A DNA stretch of 64,000 nt from Parietichytrium sp. I65-24A (GCA_012862575.1 BLSF01000038.1:250317-314316); one strand, 5' to 3'. Positions 36,999 through 47,091 are shown, counted from the first letter of the stretch. Notes: a model not told the origin generated them from the letters alone. Program-made: numbers and translations.

Positions 36999-39900
36999 TT
37001 AAAACCTCAAGTCCTTGGCAATGTCGCCATGGTGGACATCCATCGAGCTTTGTAATGCGCGTAGTAGTGTGCTGTGCTGAGACGCGAATGATTGCCTCTC
37101 GGCAGTGGATAATGCCGCAAACAACGTGCCAAGTAGCTCCGCCAATGCAAGACCAAGCTTCTCCACATGTTTTGCTTGGGCAGGATCTAAAGCGTGCTTG
37201 ACTTGCCACAAATCCACGTAAGAATTTGCAAACGCAGGAATCCACTCGTCTCGCCACCTCTGATCCAAGAAGCTGCTGGCAGCTGCGGAGAGAGCTGCAG
37301 AGGCTGCGGTCCTGATTTTGTAGTTTGGCGATGAGAGGGCAGCGCGCACAAGCGTCTCTCTCAACTCGCGATCCTCATTAATATTCAAGACTTTGGAATG
37401 CTCAAAAGTGTGCATGACCGCATTACAAGCGTTGAGAATCACTTTTGAAGAGGTCGAGTTTGTCAGCAAAGCTACAACTGAGTCCCTGGCATCTTCTGCA
37501 AGCACCCTGTCACAAGTCTCGAGTTTCATATCCCCCATCAGAAATCCAACAGCTCTCAAGACTGGTGCAGAAACCTTGTCGTGGTCATTGCAGTGAGTGA
37601 GAACAGCGCGAAGCATATCACTGCGGAATAGTGCCTGTGCTTTGATCAAATTGGCGGACCTCTCCTCAGGCGTACCGCTCAGCAATTTCTTTTCTTTCTC
37701 GTCCTCGTGACTAGAAACTGTATTTGCAATCACGATCGCCGCTCGAGATCTAATTTGTATGTTTTCGTCCTCGAGAGACGCATACATCACCGGAACAGCC
37801 ATGCTTAGATACTTGGGATCAGTCTTGAAGGAGTACAAAAGAGCCATAGAGCCTAACGTGGACAACGCGCTCAGTCGAAGCGGCGGTGAATCTCTCTGCG
37901 CAGTTGCAGCATCTACTATGTGCTCCAAGCACTCAACTCTGTCTGAGGGAGGAACGTGGATCCAGACACTCGGCCGGGCATCTGCGAGACAAGCTGCTGC
38001 GGCCGTGCGCACGTCAGTGTCCACATCGCTAAGTGCACGGGGAAGATGGGAAGCGACAATGACCGTCCATTCCGTCAGCTTGTCGGTGAGGGTGTCGCTG
38101 TTTTCGGTTCGCGAAATCTGATCGATAAACATGACTGCTGCGGCACGGGTGGAAGCATCTCGGGAGGAGAAGGCCTCTAAAAGCACAGGCTTCAAGGTCC
38201 TCTCCCACAGCCTAGCTTGAAGAACCGCCGGTGCATAATTAATGTACAGTTTCCCCGCGAGAAAGAGAGTATTACGCACCCCAAGCAACAGACTCGGGTC
38301 TAATAGGTCTGGAAGCAGCCACGTTTGGACTAGTTCACTGATCGGGCGATGAGGGCCTTGTGTATTTGCCAAGAGGGAGCAAATGCAACCGAGCGCCGCT
38401 TCGTAAAGTCTTGCTTGCTGTTGCTGATACGATGCACTTTTGAAGACAATGCCAGACAAGATAGATCCAGTTGATACATCCTTTTGGGGTTTCAAAAGCT
38501 CGTCGAGCATGAATTCATTCCCTTGGATCTCGTATGGAACGGCCTTCACCAGCAGGTTGATGCTGTTGAGCAAGTGAGCTTGGGCAGTCGGGTTAGTCTC
38601 TGAATGGATTGCCCGATTCAGAGCGAGATGAATTTGCTCAAAGACTCTAGCGATTTTCATACTAAGTGACGCAAACGACGCGTTCTTTGGACGGCGCTGC
38701 GAAAGCCATATGCGAACTGGACTGTGCTCAATCATGCTGCACAGAGCAGCATAGCATGCCGCGCGCACTTTAGGTTGCGGGTCGTACAGCATTACCGTGA
38801 GGAGGGTTGGCTGCTTTGGGTTCTCCTCACACCCGTTGCGAACTGGGAGCAACCTATCCCATAAATTCGACAACGCTTTGTGCTCCACGTTGCACAGGCT
38901 CTGAAGGAATTCCAGAGCAGTGACTTTTACTTTCTCCATCTGCTTTAAATACCTCGACGATGAGGATTTCCGTTCCACATCAGAATCCGACAATTCTGAC
39001 TCTGAGATCAATCCTTTGTCATCAGCTGTATCCTCGATCTGCTGCTGGTGCTGCTTTCTGAACTTTTTCTCTTCTATGGCAGAGTTTAGCCCATGCGAGA
39101 CGAGGTCATTCAGAATTGTAACTAGAGACGTCAGTTGAGACGTAAACGATCCTGTCCCGAACGCCAGAGTTATACCGTGCATCACTCTAAGCACCGAGCA
39201 TAAAACTTTGCTCCGCGGAAGACGCAGTTCGATGGATCCCGGCACACCTGTATCCGTCGCAGATTGGTCGGTTACCAGGTGAAAGAATTTTTGTAGCGAA
39301 AACGTTGTGTGAGTGACCAACTTCTCTTCGTATTCTCTTTCAACCGCTTTGCGCTGTAGAAGATTTCCAATACAGCTGTACGCTGTGCTAAGGCACGCAA
39401 GTCCGAGCTCGTCTTGTACAGGAACAGCATTGACAACTTTGTCCAAAATGACTTTGAGCAGTTCGTCCTGATATGCTCCACAGCGTCCTGCATAATTAAA
39501 GAGAATGAAGGAGAGCGCCTGCAAGCAGGAGTGCAGGACTGCTGGTGAGTCAGAGTTCTTGTAAAGAGACACGCAGCGTATTAAGAATGGGACTGTCACA
39601 GCAAGATCGGATTGCCCAAAGTCGAGGTGCTTCTTTTGTGAAAAGTAGGTTACAAGGTCCGCCACTCCTTGGACGTTTTCCATCGAGAGTGCTTCTTCGT
39701 CGTCAAGACCTATCAAGAGCACAATTAGGTCGCCACAGTCCCTTCTAGAGATCACCGAGCTCGGGAAGGTCAATCTCGCGCCAGAAACTAATTCACAAAC
39801 CGATGCGGCCGACACCTCTCGCTGGCGAATCCGCCTTATCCAGCCGTTCCACGTTGCGCGCTCCATTTGCAGAGCAGCGGCATTCCCGGTTCCTGTCCTA

Positions 39901-40676
39901 AGGTTTTTGGAGAAAGAGAACTTTCCCCCGCGCTTTGGGGTTCCAGGAAGGCTGTTCTGCCATGGGCTTGCACCAACTCGAGGCGAACCAGCTATCGACG
40001 AACTATAATCCATCCGCGGAGAGGCTGGCGGAGAGCGATGGTGTGGGCCATGGCGCGGAGAGGCGGGCGGAGAGCGATGGTGTGGGCCATGGCGCGGAGA
40101 AACTGGCGGCGACTTGAGTTGCGGCGCGTGTCGCGGCGAGACTGGTGGCGAGCTACTATGTGGGACTCCATGCCGCGGTGAGAAGACTGGATGTTGATAC
40201 CTCGGCGATGCAACCGGCGATCGATGGCGATTTGGGGAAGGTGGTGGAGATCGAAATTGAGGAGCAGAATTGCCTCTGCAAGCACTAGGAGATGCTGGCG
40301 GCGAGGTGGATGCAACTGCTGTGATCTTTGGCGAGAGTGGCCCAGGTCCAGAGCTGGAGATTTGCGTCGTTTGCATTTCCATCGCTCGCCTCAGCGGCGA
40401 ATTCGGGGGCGAGTGGTGCTTCCTTGGGCCAGAATAAGCATGCAATCCCACCGATGGGGCTGTTCTACTCGCGGGGCTCGGGAGCGCCCTCGGTGAGACA
40501 TTGCCGTGTTCAAATCCAGTGTTTTTGTCCCGTGGACTGTGCTTCGGAGAGCTGGGCGGCGACCCGTCCGTTGACACGTGAAGATTCCCCCCAATTCTTC
40601 TCGAGAACTGCAGCGGTCCCTTTGTCTCGTCCTTTGCTGCTCTGCTTCGCCAGGAAAGTTCCTCGCTGTTCTCCAT
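36999..40676 (-). CDS. HEATR6-like HEAT-repeat protein
   Basis: 1225 residues from ATG 40676. The frame is open 83 codons further, but that part translates a TGATG repeat and lacks protein character. Residues 1-265 are Ser/Pro/His-rich and disordered, with a 13-residue tandem repeat (SPPASPRHGPHHR). The rest is helical and HEAT-like. It contains the DUF4042/HEATR6-type region (CLQALSFILFNYAGRCGAYQ, CLSTAYSCIGNLLQRKAVE) and the block TVMLYDPQPKVRAACYAALC, which resembles the metazoan HEATR6 motif. The C-terminal half has regular helical pairs (RSRAAIVIANTVSS, RTAASAALSAAASSFL). HEATR6 has no settled biochemical function, so only a scaffold role is inferred. It runs convergently with kinesin-4 at 160 bases. 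Confidence 0.7.
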   Translation of the reverse strand: MENSEELSWRSRAAKDETKGPLQFSRRIGGNLHVSTDGSPPSSPKHSPRDKNTGFEHGNVSPRALPSPASRTAPSVGLHAYSGPRKHHSPPNSPLRRAMEMQTTQISSSGPGPLSPKITAVASTSPPASPSACRGNSAPQFRSPPPSPNRHRSPVASPRYQHPVFSPRHGVPHSSSPPVSPRHAPQLKSPPVSPRHGPHHRSPPASPRHGPHHRSPPASPRMDYSSSIAGSPRVGASPWQNSLPGTPKRGGKFSFSKNLRTGTGNAAALQMERATWNGWIRRIRQREVSAASVCELVSGARLTFPSSVISRRDCGDLIVLLIGLDDEEALSMENVQGVADLVTYFSQKKHLDFGQSDLAVTVPFLIRCVSLYKNSDSPAVLHSCLQALSFILFNYAGRCGAYQDELLKVILDKVVNAVPVQDELGLACLSTAYSCIGNLLQRKAVEREYEEKLVTHTTFSLQKFFHLVTDQSATDTGVPGSIELRLPRSKVLCSVLRVMHGITLAFGTGSFTSQLTSLVTILNDLVSHGLNSAIEEKKFRKQHQQQIEDTADDKGLISESELSDSDVERKSSSSRYLKQMEKVKVTALEFLQSLCNVEHKALSNLWDRLLPVRNGCEENPKQPTLLTVMLYDPQPKVRAACYAALCSMIEHSPVRIWLSQRRPKNASFASLSMKIARVFEQIHLALNRAIHSETNPTAQAHLLNSINLLVKAVPYEIQGNEFMLDELLKPQKDVSTGSILSGIVFKSASYQQQQARLYEAALGCICSLLANTQGPHRPISELVQTWLLPDLLDPSLLLGVRNTLFLAGKLYINYAPAVLQARLWERTLKPVLLEAFSSRDASTRAAAVMFIDQISRTENSDTLTDKLTEWTVIVASHLPRALSDVDTDVRTAAAACLADARPSVWIHVPPSDRVECLEHIVDAATAQRDSPPLRLSALSTLGSMALLYSFKTDPKYLSMAVPVMYASLEDENIQIRSRAAIVIANTVSSHEDEKEKKLLSGTPEERSANLIKAQALFRSDMLRAVLTHCNDHDKVSAPVLRAVGFLMGDMKLETCDRVLAEDARDSVVALLTNSTSSKVILNACNAVMHTFEHSKVLNINEDRELRETLVRAALSSPNYKIRTAASAALSAAASSFLDQRWRDEWIPAFANSYVDLWQVKHALDPAQAKHVEKLGLALAELLGTLFAALSTAERQSFASQHSTLLRALQSSMDVHHGDIAKDLRF
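40015..40092 (-). repeat. 39-base tandem repeat in the HEATR6-like gene
   Basis: Two near-identical 39-base units (40015-40053, 40054-40092), flanked by degenerate copies. On the coding strand each encodes SPPASPRHGPHHR. The period is a multiple of three, so the frame is kept. Confidence 0.9.
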
Positions 40677-41081
40677 CGTGTGTGCCTCGAGCGACAACCA
40701 AGTCGTCCCACCGTCCCACGGTGATCTAGTAATTCTCTGCAAGCTCAAGTGCGCATGTATTTGTGGGCGTATGCGGAGATATGCACGAGCTAAGCAGTCG
40801 TTTCGCCACGGCGCGGATGATGTGATGTGATGTGATGTGATGCGGTACGTTTCGATGGCGCTGCGGTGGAATAGGTCCCCGAGGACACGAGAGCAAAATC
40901 CACTTTTCGAAACTGTCACTGTCATGGGAAGTGCTAGGAGGTCTTAAGGCAATTGGTCGCTTCTTAGTTTCTGTCTCCAGCCAAGACAACGCGTCCTGGC
41001 GTTCTTAGTTGCAGTTTCGATGGTGTGTTTTATTTTACTTTCAGAAAGATGTATTTACAAAAAGCAGTATCATGGAGCACG
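40677..41081. other. Spacer between HEATR6-like and unknown minus-strand genes
   Basis: 405 bases. It carries a TGATG pentamer repeat at 40816-40842, upstream of the HEATR6-like start, and a minus-strand AATAAA at 41029-41034, 48 bases past the next gene's stop. No gene is seen. Confidence 0.6.
40816..40842 (+). repeat. TGATG pentamer repeat
   Basis: Four to five units of TGTGA/TGATG, period 5, about 140 bases upstream of the HEATR6-like start codon. Confidence 0.9.
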
Positions 41082-42431
41082 CTACATGGCTGGATTTGAG
41101 GCAGTTTCAAAATCATCAAAAGCTGAATCGCCTTTGATCAAACTATTCAGTTCAGGGACCGACAATGCGAATGTCTCGGATCGAGCACTCACGGACCTCG
41201 GGAGGCTTTTGAGCGCATCATCGTTTGCCCCGAGTTCTGGCTCCTGCATACAATTATCACCATCATCACCAAATGAAATGCTCGACTCGGCCACCATGCA
41301 AGGCGACGATCCATAGTTTGCTTCGCTAAAGCTAGCCCTCCGAGAGCGCCGGGTTTGCGTGCTGCTGAACGAAGAGCGGTCCAGCCTTCCGTTAGCGAAT
41401 GAGGGCTCGTACACAATCGGGACTGACATCCGCACCCTCAGCACGTGCATTTGTCGATGGTCTGTGGCGCCAAAGAGTCTCTGCTCCTCCATTGCGCGGG
41501 CCATCTTGCGGAGAAGCCTCCACCTCCGCGCGTGTCGGGAGCCTTGACGCTCGAATTGCTTTGCAACCTTGTCCGAACAGCGGCCCACCCACCGCAGCGA
41601 ATCTTCCCGTACCATCAGAACCCTGACCTTGGCCCCGCATTCGTCCTCGCCCATCCTCAAGCCACGTAACCCCGCCTTGCTCTTCTCCTCCGGTGAGGCC
41701 TCATCCATGGCAAGCGCAAAGGCGTACCAACAGGACCTGGCGTGAGCTCCAGGAGGGGCCATGTCCTCGGCAAAGTGCCCCGCCGGGCACAGTGCCGACA
41801 CAAGATTGAGCGCGTTCGCCAGTACAAGGTACCTCTCCTCCGCGGCCAAGTGCTGCGTCAGGAACGGCTTCTCCACCGTACACCTTGCCGCGGCCTCCAG
41901 TACGAGCGCTGCGCCAGCCTCATTGCCGTTCATTATCGACTCCGCCAAGCTCCCTTCGAAGAGCGTCCTTTTCTCCACGCGTCCTTCTCCTTCCGCCCGC
42001 ACCGCCATCGCGTTCAACCCTGAACTTTCCATTCGCATCCACGACGACGACGACGACGACGACGACAACAACAAAGTTGACCTTTCCACCTCAGCCGTTT
42101 GCATTGAAATCGACGGTGAGAGCAACACCGCCTGCAGCCTGTGCAGGAACGCCCTGCGCCGCCAGCGCACCAGCTCCAGCTGCCGCTTGCCCGCCTTCAC
42201 CAGCCACGAGCTCACGGACCCTGCCACCAGCGCCAGCGCCCGCGGCAGCAGCGATCTGCGCGCGCGCAGCACCGCCGCCAGCACCAGCCGCGCCAGCCCC
42301 GCCGCGAACGCTACCAAGGCTGCCGCGCCTGCCTGCGCCGCCCGTGCCTGCCTGCGCGCGTGGTGCGGGGACAGCATGCTCGCGTACGCGCGTACCCTTG
42401 GAACCGTGCGGGGACACCGAGAGGAACCCAA
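41082..42431 (-). CDS. Unknown Ala/Arg-rich protein
   Basis: 449 residues; ATG 42377 (MLSPHHARRQARAA) is an alternative start. I do not recognise the family. The N-terminal ~100 residues are Ala/Arg/Leu-rich, with two weakly hydrophobic helices (AAALVAFAAGLARLVLAAVL and LLPRALALVAGSVSSWLV) that could be a leader or membrane-associated segment. A poly-Ser run from a GAC/GTC repeat (42041-42067) follows. The middle part is ordered and Cys-containing (AEERYLVLANALNLVSALC), then a basic region (RHARRWRLLRKMARAMEEQR). The C-terminal ~100 residues are Ser/acidic and probably disordered. Length, composition and a clean stop support a real gene, but not its role. It lies head to head with DONSON. Confidence 0.6.
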   Translation of the reverse strand: MGSSRCPRTVPRVRAYASMLSPHHARRQARAAQAGAAALVAFAAGLARLVLAAVLRARRSLLPRALALVAGSVSSWLVKAGKRQLELVRWRRRAFLHRLQAVLLSPSISMQTAEVERSTLLLSSSSSSSSWMRMESSGLNAMAVRAEGEGRVEKRTLFEGSLAESIMNGNEAGAALVLEAAARCTVEKPFLTQHLAAEERYLVLANALNLVSALCPAGHFAEDMAPPGAHARSCWYAFALAMDEASPEEKSKAGLRGLRMGEDECGAKVRVLMVREDSLRWVGRCSDKVAKQFERQGSRHARRWRLLRKMARAMEEQRLFGATDHRQMHVLRVRMSVPIVYEPSFANGRLDRSSFSSTQTRRSRRASFSEANYGSSPCMVAESSISFGDDGDNCMQEPELGANDDALKSLPRSVSARSETFALSVPELNSLIKGDSAFDDFETASNPAM

Positions 42432-42590
42432 ACTACTAACGATCTGTCTATTTATCTATCTGTCCGCGGGGCAGGGTGAACGCGCATCCCGAGCGCCACT
42501 GAAGGGTCCTCTCGGACGGTGCCACGGAACGTTCAGGGAACGTTCGGTCCAGTACCACCCTAAGCACACACGGATGAAACTATAGGAGTC

Positions 42591-42606
42591 GCGTACGTGC
42601 GCGTGC
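42591..42606. promoter_or_regulatory. Shared upstream motif, copy 2
   Basis: GCGTACGTGCGCGTGC, identical to 12803-12818, lies 160-175 bases upstream of the minus-strand gene start at 42431. It is in the same orientation relative to its gene as copy 1. The function is inferred only from recurrence. Confidence 0.4.
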
Positions 42607-42628
42607 CGCTCCTAGAACCTCTCGACTG

Positions 42629-42639
42629 TATATATATAT
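42629..42639. promoter_or_regulatory. TATA-type element
   Basis: A TATATATATA run about 200 bases upstream of the 42431 start and near the shared 16-base motif. It is a plausible core promoter element for the minus-strand gene. Confidence 0.35.
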
Positions 42640-43316
42640 CCTATGCGTGCGCGGGGACCGTGTATTGCTCTTAATGAAAAGCTGAAACGATAGGAATTGT
42701 CTTTGGGTGTTTACAGTGGTTACTGTTCGCTCGTGGAATGATTCGCAATCGTAGATCTTCTCTTTTGTCGTCTATTTCTTTCGACATCTGTCGACTGGTC
42801 AATTTGTATTGATTGAAATGATTGAAATGTTCGTTTTCCCGACCGCGAATGGTGTGAAATGAAATGTGTCTGAATGAGAAAAACAATTGCCCGAGATTCT
42901 TTTCTTTGGACAGGAAAACGGGAGCATTAGCTGAAATATTACTGGGACCAATAAGTGATCACTCCGATCGTTTCACTGTTATTCCGATATCTCCTAGAGA
43001 ACAAAGTGAATTCCCGACGGTCATCCAAACTCGTGTAGAACAAAACGAAGCGATAGATGTTCCTGGGAACCCTTTGAACGTTTTTGAATTTCTTGTTTTT
43101 TGATTTTGAAAAAGTCTGGGAAGAATTACACGCTTTACAATTTGATCTAGCATATGCTAGAGGTTCTTCTTTCTTTTTTCCAGCGCTCGGAGGAGAAGAA
43201 GGACAGTCCTCGAGCCACTGAGTACCTGTATGCGGACCGATCTCTATTCAAGCGCCTAGTACTTTCATTAATAATTCGAAAGAGGCGTACGCAGAGAGTC
43301 CCCGCGATACACCACA

Positions 43317-45292
43317 ATGAAGCGCGGCGCCAGCGCTTTCAGCACCTTCGAGCCTCGCCGTCGAGTCCGCGGGTCGGCAGATCCTCTCGCGGACCCTCTC
43401 GGCGGGGACCCCACAGCAGCGCCGCTGGGGACCCTCGGCGCGCGGCAGCTGCTGGAGGACGTTACCGGCGCGGACTCCAACTCTATGGAGGCGTACGCGG
43501 ACTTGATGGGAAGGACCGCAGGTGCGCGGCCGCTCCTCAGGCCCAAATCGTTTGTTCTGGCAGCGCCAACGGATCATTCGGGGACCGGCAGGCGGGGACT
43601 GGGACTGGGACAGGCGTTGGGACTGAGAGATGGAGATAGCGCGGACGTTACGAGCGCGCATGGCCTCGAGCGGGGGACAAGCAAGCAGGAAGACGGCGTG
43701 GCGCAGAACTGGGCACTGTGCACGGGTGTGGTGCTGCAAGGCGAAACGGAGTCGGGCTTGGAGTGGACCGAGGACATTGGCGACGCGACGCTTGCAGGAA
43801 TAGCAGATGCAAGCAGCGGCGCCACAGACGAGGGCGTTGAAAGAGGAGAAGGAGACGGGCGAGAGGCGCTGACGAAAAGGGCGGTGAGCAGCGGGACTTG
43901 GTTTCAGCACCCCGCCCACGAACTGCCGTCTAGCGTGTTCGGCATACTGGCCAGGCACAAGTCGCAGGTGGCGGATAATACGCACTCGCAGTACCGCATG
44001 GATGGGACGATAGAAGCTGCTGCGCTGGCACCTGTGTCCGATACCCCGGCCAAGCCATCAGACCCTGTACAGCAGCAGCAGCAGTACGAGCAGCAGCAGC
44101 AGCAGCAATTGTTCATGGTTTCGAATGGGCTGTCAAGGCGTAGCACTGAAGACCAAGGACTTTCCAAGGGCTCTGGCGCCGGCAAAGAGGAGATTGAGTC
44201 CGCCAACTATATTTATGACCTCCGCTGCGAATGGGGCGAGGCGCTTCGGTCTCTTTTTGGGTTATTGCGCAAGGGCAAGTGCCCTTACTTTTATTATGTG
44301 GAGAAGGATTCTCCGACATCTACCTTTGTTGTTCTCTTTTTGGGCAAAGGGGTCGCGGGCCAAGCACATACACATGGCATGTGCGCAGTGGCATCCAAGT
44401 CCAATAAAAGTCTACGTTCGCAGCTGAGCCGCTGTAACGTTGCCTTCGAGTGCCCTTTGGAGCCATCGCTGCTTAAGGGAGACGGAACAGTCGACCCGGA
44501 TCTTCAAGATGAGCTTTTAGCGTACTCTAGATCTAACGCGCCGCACAGCAGTGCTGCAAAGCTTCACCTCGCCAGAGCCACGAGCATTAATAATTACAGT
44601 CAGGACGAGACTCGCTCGGCTTTACTGTTCCAGGGGGAACAGAGTACTTCGGGTTTGTACAACTTTTTGCTCAATAGGTCCGTCAAACGCGCCGGCGGGC
44701 ATGCTGTGCCCCAACTGCTAAGCCCGGTGAACTTTGGAGGTGCAGTCCCAAGGACAGGATCATACGGAACGGTAGGCAAAGCTTTGAAAATCGTGCACGG
44801 AAGTTCTGCGGAACAGGTCGGAGGAACCAAACCTAGAAGGTCCCTGAGCTCCCTTGTTGGCCCGAAGGGAAAGCGCAAAGAGCAAACGAACAAACAAATT
44901 TTTACCGTTCGCAAAGAGGGCTTCGTTCCACCGCATAAGTTGGATGCATATCTCACATGCGTGCAAAGGCTGAGCGAAGGAGAAGATAGTGTCACAATTG
45001 AATTATTGCTAGATCCGGCAACGCGGGTATTTAATGACGTATTGCGAATTGCATTACAAGGAGTTGGCTCAGCCGGCTCGGGCGAAATGAAGAAGGGCGT
45101 GGAAACCTACGATACTGTGGTCCTTGACAGAGTTCGTCAGACTGTTCAAGTGAGTCATCGTCACCGTACGTGAGAAGGTTGTGCATTTAAATTTGGCGAG
45201 CTAAGCCGCAGTTGGATGTTGGATTTACAAGAGCCACTTTCTGCGAGCCGAGCACAGACACGCTCAGTCGCCTGCAGCTTCAATTCTGGTGA
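43317..45292 (+). CDS. DONSON: DONSON homologue, replication-fork protein (two exons)
   Basis: Coding join 43317-45149 and 45212-45292 (637 residues). The 62-nt intron has donor GTGAGT and acceptor CAG, in phase 0. Without splicing the protein would end seven residues later in intron sequence; spliced, it adds LDVGFTRATFCEPSTDTLSR and six more residues. The disordered N-terminus (about 1-295) includes two polyQ runs from CAG repeats (44070-44107). The conserved part starts near residue 300 with WGEALRSLFGLLRKGKCPYF, FVVLFLGKGV, a LRSQLSRCNVAFECPL block and ALLFQGEQSTSGLYNFLLNR, all matching DONSON. In animals DONSON helps assemble the CMG helicase at origins and stabilises replication forks in the nucleus. 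The last exon is assigned by splice signals only. Confidence 0.82.
44070..44107 (+). repeat. CAG trinucleotide repeat (polyQ)
   Basis: Two short CAG runs separated by TACGAG, encoding Q5-YE-Q6 in the DONSON linker. Confidence 0.95.
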
Positions 45293-45580
45293 CAACCTTT
45301 CTCATTCACTGCAAAGGAATTTAATGAACACTTCCAAGTTTACGTGCTCGGCCGTCGCAGTGTTTTGGTTTCAGATTCAGCTTCCAAGTCGAAGTGACGC
45401 AGTCTTGAACAAGCGGCTAAAAAGCTCACGTCCACGGAAAGCCAAAGAGCCCGTTCCGCTTTCCCTCTTGAATCTGCCTGATTTACCATATGCACCACTT
45501 GCACCACTTGTATCTCCCATGGCGTAAATTTTAGAGCCAGTGCGGAGCCTGTACTATGACTTCCTAAGGCTCCTAGTCGA

Positions 45581-45586
45581 AATAAA
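45581..45586 (+). promoter_or_regulatory. Possible DONSON polyadenylation signal
   Basis: AATAAA 289 bases after the inferred stop codon of the spliced DONSON gene, in A/T-rich context (AATAAATAAG). Confidence 0.35.
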
Positions 45587-45717
45587 TAAGTTGAGCTTTC
45601 ATGATTTAGGAAAGGCTGAAGAGCCAATCCAAATGCAAACTATGCAGGGGAAAGAGAGCGAGGTGCCCAGCTGAAGTGTTCTCAGCCGGAGAGGTGGGGC
45701 CAAAAAAAGTGCTGTAG

Positions 45718-45758
45718 GTACTGCAGTGAACGCAAGTACGACGCGTTCACTGCAGTAC
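45718..45758. other. Perfect 16-bp inverted repeat with 9-nt loop
   Basis: The left arm GTACTGCAGTGAACGC (45718-45733) and its exact reverse complement (45743-45758) flank the loop AAGTACGAC. It would form a strong stem in RNA or a cruciform in DNA. It lies about 430 bases beyond the DONSON stop. Confidence 0.85.
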
Positions 45759-47091
45759 GACGACTGATTCTTGTAAAATTTAATAATTAATTCCATTCTC
45801 GGCGGGAAGCCATGAGAAGACTCACACTTGCAAGTGGGCTTCTGCCAAAGGTTCAGAGTTCAAAGTTCATGATTTAGAGAATCCATGTGCCAAAGTGCGG
45901 CTCTTTTTGGATGACCTACATACTGCCGTGCATTCGATTGAGCGCCAGTTGAGTGGTCACTGTGGTTTCGGCACCGATGCATGGAAAACGACTTGCAGAG
46001 TCCAGCTCTTGGACTGGAGAAGGTCCGACACATGCAGCGCATAGTTGTAAGCTTGATGACTCCGTTTGTAAGAAAATTTTACTCGTAGCTGCTGCTGTGC
46101 ATTCTGCTCGCCAGTGAGTCACTGGTGGTATGCACATTTGTAAGATGTGAGAGATATACGATCGGTCGTACTTTGGGAATGTTGGGGGAATACTTTTAAT
46201 TTTGGTTCATTGCCCAATGTCCATCCTTATTCTAAGCATATGGCGCGCAATTTGTGCTTCAAGTACATTTCTGTATTCACAAGCTTTGGGTAAAATATGT
46301 GTATGCGACTCGCTTTGATTCCTTCCCCATTTTCCCGCAACTTCGCTCTCAGTCTTGGAAAACTCACAGTCACTGAAGTCTTTTCGCTAGTTCATGGTTC
46401 AGGAGTAAGTCGACCAAGAGAAACAGACGTTCACGGTAAATACGAGAGCAGAGCGCAAATACTTCTCACCAGCGGGCGAAATTGAGTTGTTCGATACAAA
46501 CTGGCAACGAAAACATGACCGAAGCTCTCTGTCAGTTTCGCGTTTATGCATTTGCAGCATTCCCGGCCTGGATTCCGCTGACGAGAGCCGTGCCACGCCC
46601 CCGCTTTGAGGAAACGTGTGGCGGATGCACCGAATCGGGATTAGCAGTGCAAGGGTTCGTGCATTGAGCAAGCTATGCAAACGCCACGAGAGAGTCGTTG
46701 TGTAGGATGCGTGCACAGTGGAATTGTGCTCTCGGCCTCCTATTCCCTTTGTGAGGCATCTGAGTCCCGGTTGTATTACACGCGGCAATCTTTCTTGGCT
46801 GAACCTCGCAAACAAAGTTTTTGGATTCTGCGCAGACGAACGGCAGAGACTTCTATGCACGAGTCTTTGTAAGCTTATGCAAATTGAAAAGAGCTGTCGA
46901 ACCGTTGTGCTCTCCGCCGAACAGCATTGCCAACATGTTGAGGAGAGCCGGATCGTGGTCATTTGATGCCATAAGTCTGTGTGTTGCCCTCGATTAATGC
47001 TCTGGGAAAGTAGCAACTTCGTCCTGGAATTGAGAGCCTTGCAGCGACCCTCGTCCTTTGTGAAGTCATCCAGACCCCAAACAACAAGCGA

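Larger units (their letters stand above)
42432..43316. other. Divergent spacer, unknown gene / DONSON
   Basis: 885 bases. It contains a direct repeat GGAACGTTC at 42529-42550, the shared 16-base motif at 42591-42606, and a TATATATATA box at 42629-42639. An A/T-rich stretch at 42660-43150 holds a plus-strand frame of 79 codons (42864-43103) with no recognisable family. Confidence 0.6.

Noticed and set aside
40677-40925. N-terminal extension of the HEATR6-like protein
   Set aside because: It is a translation of the TGATG repeat and flanking spacer, without protein character.
46399-47016. 205-codon minus-strand frame as a gene
   Set aside because: Cys/Ser/Arg-rich translation without domains, ordered blocks or supporting signals; overlapping frames exist on the other strand.
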